The notes beneath the pieces are model-generated. The model saw only the letters and a program-made list of their open reading frames with translations, was not told where the DNA came from and made no database searches. A DNA stretch of 7,422 nucleotides, from the NCBI GenBank assembly GCA_900754085.1, contig CAAEBO010000039.1, positions 1 through 7,422 on the forward strand, given 5' to 3'. Below are positions 1 to 6,106 of this stretch, in pieces. The position numbers and the translations under genes are program-made. Position 1 is the first letter of the stretch. Each line of letters starts with the position of its first letter. The DNA is from Clostridia bacterium. GTDB taxonomy: Bacteria > Bacillota > Clostridia > TANB77 > CAG-508.

Positions 1-40
1 TATTTAATAAAATATTTATTTTTAGAAAAGAGGTATAATT

Positions 41-1411
41 ATGAGTACAATAGCCGCAATATCGACAGCCCCAGGAGTTGGAGGAATTGGAATTATTAGA
101 TTAAGTGGAGAAAAAGCATTTAATATAATAGAAAAAATATTTATTCCAAAAAATAAAAATAAAGAAATAAAAGGATATACTTTTAAATATGGCAATATTA
201 TAAATCCAAAAACAAATGAAGTTTTAGATGAAGTATTAGTATCATATTTTATTAAACCACATAGTTATACTATGGAAAATATGTGCGAAATAAATTCACA
301 TGGGGGAAATATTGTTATGCAGAATATTTTAGAAGTATGTTTAGAAAATGGAGCAGAATTAGCAGAACCAGGTGAATTCACTAAAAGAGCCTTTTTAAAT
401 GGAAGAATAGATTTATCACAAGCAGAATCTATTATAGACATTATAAATAGTAAAACTAAAAAAGAATCTAAAGCATCATTAAAACAATTAGAAGGTTTTT
501 TGTCAAAAAAGATAAAAAGTATAAGAAAAGAGATAATGGATGTAATGGTAGATATAGAGGCAGATATAGATTATCCCGAATATGACATAGAAGAAATAAC
601 AGAAAATAAAGTAGATAATATGTTAAAAGCAGTAGAAAAAGAATTAATTAATTTAAAGAATACATTTGATAACGGAAAAATTATAAAAGATGGGATAAAG
701 GTTGCGATAGTAGGAAAGCCAAATGCAGGAAAATCTTCACTATTAAATGCATTATTAAAAGAAGAAAGAGCAATTGTAAGTAAATATAAAGGAACTACAA
801 GAGATAGTATAGAAGAATTAATGAACATAGATGGTATTCCTATAAAGATTATTGATACAGCAGGAATTAGAGAAGCGTCAGACGAAATAGAAAAAATAGG
901 AATTAAAAGATCTAAAGAAATTGCAGATAATGCAGATTTATTAATTGCTATTTTTGATATAAGTGCTAATATAGATGAAGAAGATATGGAAATAATTGAT
1001 TTAATAAGAGATAAAAAATCAATTATTGTTTTAAATAAAATAGATTTGATAGAAGAAAATATAAATATTGATAGCAGAATTAGTGATTTAAATAAAAAGA
1101 TAATCAAAATATCAGCTCTAACTCAAGATGGAATAGAAAAAATTAGTAAAACGATAGTAGAGATGTTCAAAATTAATGAAATTAATATAGATGATCAAAT
1201 TATAGTAACTAATACAAGACATAAGAACTTGATTAATAAAGCTCTTAATTCAACAGAGAATGCCCAAATAAGCCTAGAAAATAAAATGCCTATGGATATA
1301 GTTGCAATAGAAATAAAAAACATTTTAGAAGACTTAGGAGAGATTACAGGAGAAGATGTTTCAGAGAATATAATAAATGAGATCTTTGCTAAATTTTGCT
1401 TAGGAAAATAG
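41..1411 (+). CDS. mnmE: tRNA uridine-5-carboxymethylaminomethyl(34) synthesis GTPase MnmE
   Basis: MnmE (TrmE) is a cytoplasmic, potassium-activated GTPase. With MnmG it installs the (carboxymethyl)aminomethyl group on U34 of tRNAs reading two-fold codon boxes, using a folate one-carbon donor. The 456-residue length is normal for the family. The N-terminal folate-binding domain covers about residues 1-118 and opens with TIAAISTAPGVGGIGIIR. A helical domain (about 119-215 and 380-456) surrounds an inserted G domain. The G domain shows the P-loop GKPNAGKSS (225-233), the switch GTTRD (251-255), DTAG (272-275) and NKID (332-335). N228 aligns with the potassium-coordinating Asn and E284 with the catalytic Glu of E. 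coli MnmE. The C-terminal FCLGK places the conserved Cys at 453, so the protein is complete. The ATG start has AAGAGG (28-33) seven bases upstream. The usual upstream neighbour (jag/yidC) would lie outside the window. A 220-nt spacer separates it from its partner mnmG. Confidence 0.98.
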   Translation: MSTIAAISTAPGVGGIGIIRLSGEKAFNIIEKIFIPKNKNKEIKGYTFKYGNIINPKTNEVLDEVLVSYFIKPHSYTMENMCEINSHGGNIVMQNILEVCLENGAELAEPGEFTKRAFLNGRIDLSQAESIIDIINSKTKKESKASLKQLEGFLSKKIKSIRKEIMDVMVDIEADIDYPEYDIEEITENKVDNMLKAVEKELINLKNTFDNGKIIKDGIKVAIVGKPNAGKSSLLNALLKEERAIVSKYKGTTRDSIEELMNIDGIPIKIIDTAGIREASDEIEKIGIKRSKEIADNADLLIAIFDISANIDEEDMEIIDLIRDKKSIIVLNKIDLIEENINIDSRISDLNKKIIKISALTQDGIEKISKTIVEMFKINEINIDDQIIVTNTRHKNLINKALNSTENAQISLENKMPMDIVAIEIKNILEDLGEITGEDVSENIINEIFAKFCLGK

Positions 1412-1484
1412 TGAACTGTAAACAAAAAGCGAACACAAAACAAGAGAAGTTTAGAGAGAAGCTAAAAACATGAAAAAGAAAACA

Positions 1485-1514
1485 TTGACTTAAAGTCAAA
1501 AATAAAATTAAAAT
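1485..1514 (+). promoter_or_regulatory. candidate sigma-A promoter for mnmG-rsmG, with palindromic -35 region
   Basis: TTGACT (1485-1490) and TAAAAT (1509-1514) are separated by 18 nt. Each hexamer is one base from consensus, though the spacing is one longer than optimal. Transcription would begin near 1521 and give a leader of about 110 nt for mnmG. The -35 forms the left arm of TTGACTT-A-AAGTCAA (1485-1499), a 7-bp inverted repeat that could be an operator or chance. In such AT-rich sequence the -10 is weak evidence, and cotranscription from mnmE remains possible. Confidence 0.4.
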
Positions 1515-1581
1515 GTTAGATACAAATAAAAATAATAATGAAAATATTAACATATTTAATAAAGAAATAATCAATGCGAAT

Positions 1582-1617
1582 ATAAAAAACGAATTTTAAT
1601 GTTCCATAAAAAACGAA
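1582..1617 (+). repeat. 12-bp direct repeat before mnmG
   Basis: ATAAAAAACGAA occurs at 1582-1593 and again at 1606-1617, with starts 24 bp apart. The second copy ends two bases before the mnmG Shine-Dalgarno AGGAGGT (1620-1626). The copies are exact. The flanking base also differs (T or C before each), so the duplication is limited to 12 bp. The function is unknown. It could be a protein-binding tandem site in the leader or a small local duplication. Confidence 0.6.
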
Positions 1618-1631
1618 ATAGGAGGTAAAAG

Positions 1632-3518
1632 ATGAAATATAAAGCAGGAGATTATGATGTTGCAGTAATAGGGGCAGGACACGCAGGGTGTGAAGCAGCT
1701 CTTGCATCAGCTAGAATGGGAATGAAAACTATTATTTTTTCAATAAGCTTAGAAGCTGTTGCAAATATGCCATGTAATCCTCATATAGGAGGAAGTTCAA
1801 AAGGGCATTTAGTAAGAGAAATAGATGCCTTAGGTGGAGAAATGGCCAAAAATATAGATAAAACATTAATACAAATAAAGATGCTAAATACATCAAAAGG
1901 TCCAGCAGTGCATTCTTTAAGAGCGCAAGCAGATAGAAAAAAATATCAAGCTGAAATGAAACACACATTGGAAAAACAATCTAATTTAAGTATAAAACAA
2001 GATGAAATAACAAAAATAAATATTGTAGATGATAGAGTAGAAAGTATAGAAACTAGTGTTGGTGCAGTATACAATGTAAAATCAGTAATTTTAGCTACGG
2101 GAACATACTTAAAAGGAAAGATATTTATGGGAGATTACTCTAAAGAAAGTGGACCAGATGGTGTGTTTCCAGCAAATGAATTGTCTGAAAACCTAAAAAA
2201 ACTAGGTATTAAAATAGTAAGATTTAAAACTGGAACTCCAGCGAGAATTAATAAAAATACAATAGATTTTTCGAAAATGGAAATACAAGAAGGAGATAAA
2301 GATATAATTCCTTTTTCTTTTGAAGATAAATCACCTAATATAGAGCAAGTTCCTTGTTATTTAACTTATACAAATGCGAAGACACATGAAATAATAAGGA
2401 AAAATCTAAACAGATCTCCACTATTTTCAGGAGAAATATCTGGAACAGGCCCAAGATATTGCCCATCTATTGAAGATAAAGTAGTTAGATTTGCAGATAA
2501 AGAAAGACACCAAATATTTGTTGAACCAGTAGGAATGGATACAGATGAAATGTATATACAAGGAATGAGTTCATCACTACCAGAGGATGTTCAAATAGAA
2601 ATGTATAGGACAATTCCAGGACTAGAGAATGCAGAGTTTACTAGATCAGCATATGCTATTGAATATGATTGTATAGATCCATTAGAATTAAAGTTGAGCT
2701 TGGAACATAAAAAATATAGAGGATTATTCTTTGCTGGTCAAATAAATGGTACATCTGGATATGAAGAAGCTGCGAGTCAAGGACTTATTGCAGGAATAAA
2801 TGCTTCAAGGGAAATACAAGGAAAAGAGCCTATTATATTACATAGATATGATGGATATATCGGTGTATTAATAGATGATATTGTTACTAAGGGTACAAAT
2901 GAGCCATATAGAATGATGACTTCTAGAGCAGAATATAGACTCCTTTTAAGACAAGATAATGCAGATTTAAGATTAACTGATATTGGATATGAAGTTGGAC
3001 TTATATCTGAAGAAAGATATAATAAATTTTTACAAAAGAAAACAAATATTGAAATAGAGAAAGAGAGAATTTATAATAAAATTATAAAACCAACAGATAA
3101 GGTAAATAAATTTCTGGAGGAACATAATTCTTCAAAAATAAATAATGGAATTAAACTAGCAGAATTACTAAGAAGAACTGAGTTAAGATATGAAGAATTA
3201 AAAGAAATTGATGAAGATAGGCCAGAATTAAGTGAGCAAGTAAAAGAAGAAGTAGAGATACAAATAAAATATGAAGGTTATATAAAATTACAAAATGATC
3301 AAGTTGAAAAGGCTAGAAAGCTAGAGGACAAGCTACTTCCAGAAGATATTAACTATGAAGCAATTGGAGGAATTCGACTAGAGGCTAGACAAAAGCTTTC
3401 AAAATTAAGGCCTAGGTCTGTAGGACAAGCATCAAGAATATCTGGAGTATCACCAGCAGATATTTCTGTAATATTAATATACTTAGAACAACTTAAAAGA
3501 AATAAAAAAGGAGAATAA
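1632..3518 (+). CDS. mnmG: tRNA uridine-5-carboxymethylaminomethyl(34) synthesis FAD enzyme MnmG (GidA)
   Basis: MnmG is the FAD- and NADH-dependent partner of MnmE in forming the (carboxymethyl)aminomethyl group at tRNA wobble U34. The 628 residues match the long MnmG class (E. coli has 629), not the shorter folate-dependent TrmFO. The N-terminal Rossmann FAD motif is GAGHAG (14-19). The family block PCNPHIGG holds Cys48, and GTGPRYCPSIEDK holds Cys277, which match the two redox cysteines of the E. coli enzyme. A second flavin-binding block, GQINGTSGYEEAA, runs from 369 to 381. The C-terminal part (about 550-628) is the helical domain known in the family to contact MnmE, with LRPRSVGQASRISGVSPADI visible. 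The ATG is preceded by a near-perfect AGGAGGT (1620-1626), five bases away. The stop is followed after one base by the rsmG start, so the two are surely cotranscribed and possibly translationally coupled. Confidence 0.98.
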   Translation: MKYKAGDYDVAVIGAGHAGCEAALASARMGMKTIIFSISLEAVANMPCNPHIGGSSKGHLVREIDALGGEMAKNIDKTLIQIKMLNTSKGPAVHSLRAQADRKKYQAEMKHTLEKQSNLSIKQDEITKINIVDDRVESIETSVGAVYNVKSVILATGTYLKGKIFMGDYSKESGPDGVFPANELSENLKKLGIKIVRFKTGTPARINKNTIDFSKMEIQEGDKDIIPFSFEDKSPNIEQVPCYLTYTNAKTHEIIRKNLNRSPLFSGEISGTGPRYCPSIEDKVVRFADKERHQIFVEPVGMDTDEMYIQGMSSSLPEDVQIEMYRTIPGLENAEFTRSAYAIEYDCIDPLELKLSLEHKKYRGLFFAGQINGTSGYEEAASQGLIAGINASREIQGKEPIILHRYDGYIGVLIDDIVTKGTNEPYRMMTSRAEYRLLLRQDNADLRLTDIGYEVGLISEERYNKFLQKKTNIEIEKERIYNKIIKPTDKVNKFLEEHNSSKINNGIKLAELLRRTELRYEELKEIDEDRPELSEQVKEEVEIQIKYEGYIKLQNDQVEKARKLEDKLLPEDINYEAIGGIRLEARQKLSKLRPRSVGQASRISGVSPADISVILIYLEQLKRNKKGE

Positions 3519-3519
3519 T

Positions 3520-4242
3520 ATGCAAATAGATGAATTTTCACAAGAATTAAAGGAAAATATGAAGAAAATAGATATAGACGTAACCGATTTGCAAATAAAA
3601 AAGTTTTTTAAATATATGAACTTGTTAATAGAATGGAATCAAAAAATGAATTTGACAGCGATTATAGAGCCGAAAGAGATAATAGTTAAACATTTTGTTG
3701 ATTGTGGAACACTTTTAAAATATTTAGAAAACAACGAGAAAGTAATAGATATAGGAACTGGAGCCGGATTTCCGGGAATTCCATTGAAAATACTAAATGA
3801 AAGTATAAATATTACTTTAGTAGATTCATTAAATAAAAGAGTAAATTTTTTGAATGAGGTAGTTGCAGAATTAAATTTAAATAATATTAATGTAATACAT
3901 TCTAGAGCAGAAGATTTAGCAAGGAATATGGAATATAGAGAGCGATTTGATAAGGTTGTTTCAAGAGCTGTTGCTAATTTAACAACATTGTCAGAATATG
4001 ACTTGCCATTTCTTAAATTAAAAGGTAAGTTTTTGGGAATGAAAAGCTTCGAAATAGAAGAAGAAGTTAATGAGGCTAGAAAAGCTATACATATTTTAGG
4101 TGGTAAGATAGAAAAAGTGGATAAATTTACTTTAATAGATTCAGATATTGGTAGAAGCATAGTAATTATTAGCAAAGAAAGTAAGACTCCTAAGCAATAT
4201 CCTAGAAAAGCGGGGAAGCCATTAAAAGAACCATTAAATTAG
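3520..4242 (+). CDS. rsmG: 16S rRNA (guanine(527)-N(7))-methyltransferase RsmG (GidB)
   Basis: RsmG transfers a methyl group from S-adenosylmethionine to N7 of G527 in the 530 loop of 16S rRNA. In characterised bacteria its loss gives low-level streptomycin resistance. At 240 residues it is full length. The conserved N-terminal block WNQKMNLTAI (39-48) and HFVDC (58-62) come first. The SAM-binding glycine loop DIGTGAGFPGIPL (77-89), a putative ribose-binding acidic region at VDSLNKRVNFL (101-111), SRAEDLA (128-134) and SRAVANL (148-154) follow. The C-terminal PRKAGKPLKEPL is the usual basic tail of the family. The start lies one base after the mnmG stop, with AAAAGGAGA just upstream inside the end of mnmG. 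No convincing GC-rich terminator follows. The only hairpin is the AT-rich inverted repeat at 4274-4315. Confidence 0.97.
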   Translation: MQIDEFSQELKENMKKIDIDVTDLQIKKFFKYMNLLIEWNQKMNLTAIIEPKEIIVKHFVDCGTLLKYLENNEKVIDIGTGAGFPGIPLKILNESINITLVDSLNKRVNFLNEVVAELNLNNINVIHSRAEDLARNMEYRERFDKVVSRAVANLTTLSEYDLPFLKLKGKFLGMKSFEIEEEVNEARKAIHILGGKIEKVDKFTLIDSDIGRSIVIISKESKTPKQYPRKAGKPLKEPLN

Positions 4243-4273
4243 ATAAAAAAATATTAAAATATTAAATAATTTC

Positions 4274-4315
4274 ATTGACATATTAGTTATATTTTTATAT
4301 GATTAATATGTTAAT
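4274..4315 (+). repeat. 42-nt near-perfect inverted repeat; possible weak terminator after rsmG or operator of parA
   Basis: The arms 4274-4292 and 4297-4315 pair over 19 bp around a TTTT loop. Three pairs are G-U (4277-4312, 4286-4303 and 4288-4301), one is G-C (4279-4310) and the rest are A-U. The 3' arm runs into seven Ts (4315-4321). The shape is that of an intrinsic terminator for transcripts leaving rsmG, but the near absence of G-C pairs would make it weak. The same DNA carries both hexamers of the parA promoter, one in each arm, so it could also act as an operator or a cruciform-forming site. Confidence 0.6.
4275..4303 (+). promoter_or_regulatory. sigma-A promoter of the parA-parB-DUF4446 operon
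   Basis: TTGACA (4275-4280), a 17-nt spacer and TATGAT (4298-4303) give a perfect -35, ideal spacing and a -10 one base from consensus. Initiation is expected near 4310, giving a leader of about 125-130 nt before the parA TTG. It is the best vegetative promoter in the rsmG-parA spacer. A perfect TATAAT at 4411-4416 has no acceptable -35 and would start transcription inside the ribosome binding site. Confidence 0.75.
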
Positions 4316-4352
4316 TTTTTTATTTATATATACAAATGCAAAAATTAGAGAA

Positions 4353-4378
4353 TAGCTCAAATGCTTGATATTTAGCTA
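4353..4378 (+). other. possible small nested hairpin in the parA leader
   Basis: TAGC (4353-4356) can pair with GCTA (4375-4378). Inside it TCAA (4357-4360) can pair with TTGA (4365-4368) around an ATGC loop, leaving TATTTA unpaired. The stems are short. It matches no riboswitch or T-box that I recognise, and it may be chance. Confidence 0.25.
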
Positions 4379-4402
4379 CTTATATTGAATTTGTAATAAA
4401 AA

Positions 4403-4421
4403 TTAATATTTATAATATTAA
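4403..4421 (+). promoter_or_regulatory. 8-bp perfect hairpin immediately before the parA ribosome binding site
   Basis: TTAATATT (4403-4410) and AATATTAA (4414-4421) are exact inverted repeats around TAT. The 3' arm ends two bases before AAGGGGG (4424-4430). All pairs are A-U, so the RNA hairpin would be marginal. It could tune access to the Shine-Dalgarno or be a DNA-binding site. Confidence 0.35.
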
Positions 4422-4423
4422 GC

Positions 4424-4430
4424 AAGGGGG
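4424..4430 (+). promoter_or_regulatory. parA ribosome binding site deciding the TTG start
   Basis: AAGGGGG lies seven bases before TTG at 4438. It is the only G-rich tract in this AT-rich leader. It fixes the start codon because no ATG or GTG in frame gives the conserved ParA N-terminus. Confidence 0.85.
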
Positions 4431-4437
4431 AATAATT

Positions 4438-5208
4438 TTGGGAAAAATATTATCAGTAGCAAATCAAAAAGGTGGCGTTGGTAAAACAACAACAACAGTC
4501 AATTTAAGTGCAGGTTTAGCTAATAGAGGAAAGAAAGTTCTAATTATAGATGCAGATCCACAAGGAAATGCAACTAGTGCATTAGGCGTTGATAAAGAAT
4601 GCGAATTATCTACATATGATGTATTAGTAAATGAAGTAGATATGAAAGAAGTCATACAACAAACAGGAACAAAAAAGCTTGATATTTGTCCTTCTAATAT
4701 TAACTTGGCGGGAGCAGAAGTACAGCTAGTATCAATGGTTTCACGAGAACAAAGATTAAAAGAACAATTAGATAAAATTAGATCAAATTATGATTATATT
4801 TTTATAGATTGTCCGCCATCATTAGGTTTAATCACATTAAATGCTTTTACTGCATCAGATAGTGTATTAATACCAGTACAGTGTGAATATTTTGCATTAG
4901 AGGGATTAGGACAACTAATGAACACAATAAATTTGGTAAAAAAACATTTAAATAAAGAAATATATATAGAAGGAGCAGTACTTACAATGTATGATTTGAG
5001 GACGAATTTAGCTAATCAAGTTGTAAGAGAAGTAAAAAAATATTTCGAAAATAAAGTGTATAAGACTGTGATACCAAGGAATGTTAAGCTTAGCGAAGCT
5101 CCAAGCTATGGAATGCCAATTATAACATATGATCCTAAATCTAAAGGAGCAAAAGCATATGATAAATTAGCAAAAGAATTTATAAAAAGAACATCTGAAG
5201 ATAAATAA
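4438..5208 (+). CDS. parA: chromosome partitioning ATPase ParA (Soj)
   Basis: ParA/Soj is a deviant Walker-type ATPase. It dimerises on ATP, binds the nucleoid non-specifically and works with ParB-parS to segregate origins. In Bacillus it also modulates DnaA. At 256 residues it is a small chromosomal ParA without an N-terminal HTH. The deviant Walker A is KGGVGKTT (11-18), with signature Lys11 and catalytic-site Lys16. DADPQGN (38-44) and Walker B FIDCPPS (122-128) follow. R189 in DLRTN occupies the position of the Soj DNA-binding arginine. PRNVKLSEAPSYGMPI (213-228) is the usual family block. Translation starts at TTG, directed by AAGGGGG, giving MGKILSVANQKGG, where the family normally begins. 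The promoter is at 4275-4303 and parB starts 27 nt after the stop. No noc gene lies between rsmG and parA, unlike in Bacillus. Confidence 0.98.
   Translation: MGKILSVANQKGGVGKTTTTVNLSAGLANRGKKVLIIDADPQGNATSALGVDKECELSTYDVLVNEVDMKEVIQQTGTKKLDICPSNINLAGAEVQLVSMVSREQRLKEQLDKIRSNYDYIFIDCPPSLGLITLNAFTASDSVLIPVQCEYFALEGLGQLMNTINLVKKHLNKEIYIEGAVLTMYDLRTNLANQVVREVKKYFENKVYKTVIPRNVKLSEAPSYGMPIITYDPKSKGAKAYDKLAKEFIKRTSEDK
4737..4752 (+). promoter_or_regulatory. degenerate parS-like site inside parA
   Basis: GGTTTCACGAGAACAA matches the Firmicute parS consensus TGTTTCACGTGAAACA at 12 of 16 positions. The left half GTTTCACG is intact and the right half is degraded. It lies over the codons for the conserved VSRE segment, so protein constraint can explain most of the match. 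Origin-proximal parS sites inside par genes are known (B. subtilis has one in spo0J), which makes the position plausible but does not show ParB binding. Confidence 0.25.
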
Positions 5209-5235
5209 ATAAAAAGATGAAAGGATGATGAATAA

Positions 5236-6093
5236 ATGACTAAGAAAACAGGACTAGGAAAAGGCTTAGACGCACTATTTGCAAGCACTGTAGAGGAAGA
5301 AAAAAAAGAAGAAGAGATTAAAGCAGGGGAGAAAATAAATAAATTAAAAGTTATTGATATCGAGCCTAATAGAGATCAGCCTAGAAAAATATTTGATGAA
5401 GAAGCTTTAGAAGAACTTGCTAATTCAATAAAAGAATATGGATTACTACAACCAATAATAGTTACGAAAAAGGATAATTATTATGAAATAATTGCAGGAG
5501 AGAGAAGATGGAGAGCGTGTAAAAAAGCAGGATTAACGGAGATTCCAGCAATTATAAGGGAAAATGATGAAAAAAGAAATAAAGAAATCGCATTAATCGA
5601 AAATATACAAAGAGAAGACTTAAATCCTATAGAAAAAGCTGTCGGAATAAAAAGTTTAATGGATGATTATGGTTTAACTCAACAAAAAGTAGCAGATATA
5701 TTAGGAAAGGCAAGAAGTAGCATTGCTAATAGTGTTAGACTTTTAAATTTAGACGAAAGAGTTATAGAATTAGCAATGGAAGGAAAGCTAACAGAAGGAC
5801 ATTGTAAGTCTATTTTAGCGGTATCTGACAAAGACAAACAATATGAAATGGCTTTATATATTATAGAGTCTGGAGATAGTGTAAGAGAAGCAGAAAAGAA
5901 AATGGCGAGAAATAAGACAAAGACAAATAGAGTTAGAAAATATGAGCCAATTTATAGGGATATAGAGACATCATTTAGAGATTTTTTTGGAACAAAAGTA
6001 AAATTAGATGCAGGAAAGAGAAAAGGTAAAATCATAATAGAATATACTAATAATGATGATTTGGAAAGAATTTTAGATTTAGTAAAGAAATAG
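5236..6093 (+). CDS. parB: chromosome partitioning CTPase ParB (Spo0J)
   Basis: ParB binds parS sites near the origin, then loads and slides as a CTP-dependent clamp. It stimulates ParA ATPase and recruits SMC. The 285-residue length is typical. The N-terminal basic peptide KKTGLGKGLDALF (3-15) is the ParA-activating motif. An acidic linker (about 19-30) follows. The N-terminal nucleotide domain (about 36-127) includes DQPRKIFD (47-54), the CTP-binding GERRWRA (88-94) and ENIQRE (122-127). The helix-turn-helix for parS is around 147-170 (LTQQKVADILGKARSSIANS). A basic linker (about 216-236) leads to the C-terminal dimerisation domain ending at the last residue. The start was chosen at the ATG that yields the conserved N-terminus. 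AAAGG (5220-5224) is 11 nt away, longer than ideal. Two earlier ATGs (5225 and 5228) are in another frame and stop at TGA 5237-5239, overlapping the parB ATG. Confidence 0.98.
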   Translation: MTKKTGLGKGLDALFASTVEEEKKEEEIKAGEKINKLKVIDIEPNRDQPRKIFDEEALEELANSIKEYGLLQPIIVTKKDNYYEIIAGERRWRACKKAGLTEIPAIIRENDEKRNKEIALIENIQREDLNPIEKAVGIKSLMDDYGLTQQKVADILGKARSSIANSVRLLNLDERVIELAMEGKLTEGHCKSILAVSDKDKQYEMALYIIESGDSVREAEKKMARNKTKTNRVRKYEPIYRDIETSFRDFFGTKVKLDAGKRKGKIIIEYTNNDDLERILDLVKK

Positions 6094-6106
6094 AGAAAGG
6101 AAAAAT

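Larger units (their letters stand above)
1412..1631 (+). other. gene-free 220-nt spacer between mnmE and mnmG
   Basis: This stretch is strongly A/purine-rich on the + strand and has no credible coding region. It contains AGAGAAG twice (1443-1449 and 1455-1461), a 15-bp odd palindrome at 1485-1499, a candidate promoter (1485-1514) and a 12-bp direct repeat just before the mnmG ribosome binding site. A seven-codon ATG frame at 1470-1493 is too short and poorly supported to call. In many Firmicutes mnmE and mnmG are nearly adjacent, so the gap is somewhat long. Confidence 0.7.

Noticed and set aside
571..1107. Long minus-strand open frame within mnmE (178 codons)
   Set aside because: It is a shadow of mnmE. 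The product is low-complexity Ile/Ser/Leu/Phe, as expected from the complement of A-rich codons, and it has no ribosome binding site or domain.
1357..1372. TGTTTCA parS half-site in mnmE
   Set aside because: Only the left seven bases match. The palindromic right half is missing (about 10 of 16), as expected by chance in this composition.
1470..1493. Seven-codon ATG frame MKKKTLT upstream of mnmG as a leader peptide
   Set aside because: No regulatory codon run, weak ribosome binding site, no attenuator hairpins around it, and it overlaps the candidate -35.
3704..3713. TGTGGAACA in rsmG as a DnaA box
   Set aside because: It has two mismatches to the reverse DnaA box TGTGGATAA, stands alone and lies inside coding sequence. 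No DnaA box cluster or origin is visible in this window.
3639..4175. Long minus-strand open frame within rsmG (178 codons)
   Set aside because: Same reason: it is antisense to a clearly conserved gene and shows no recognisable protein motif.
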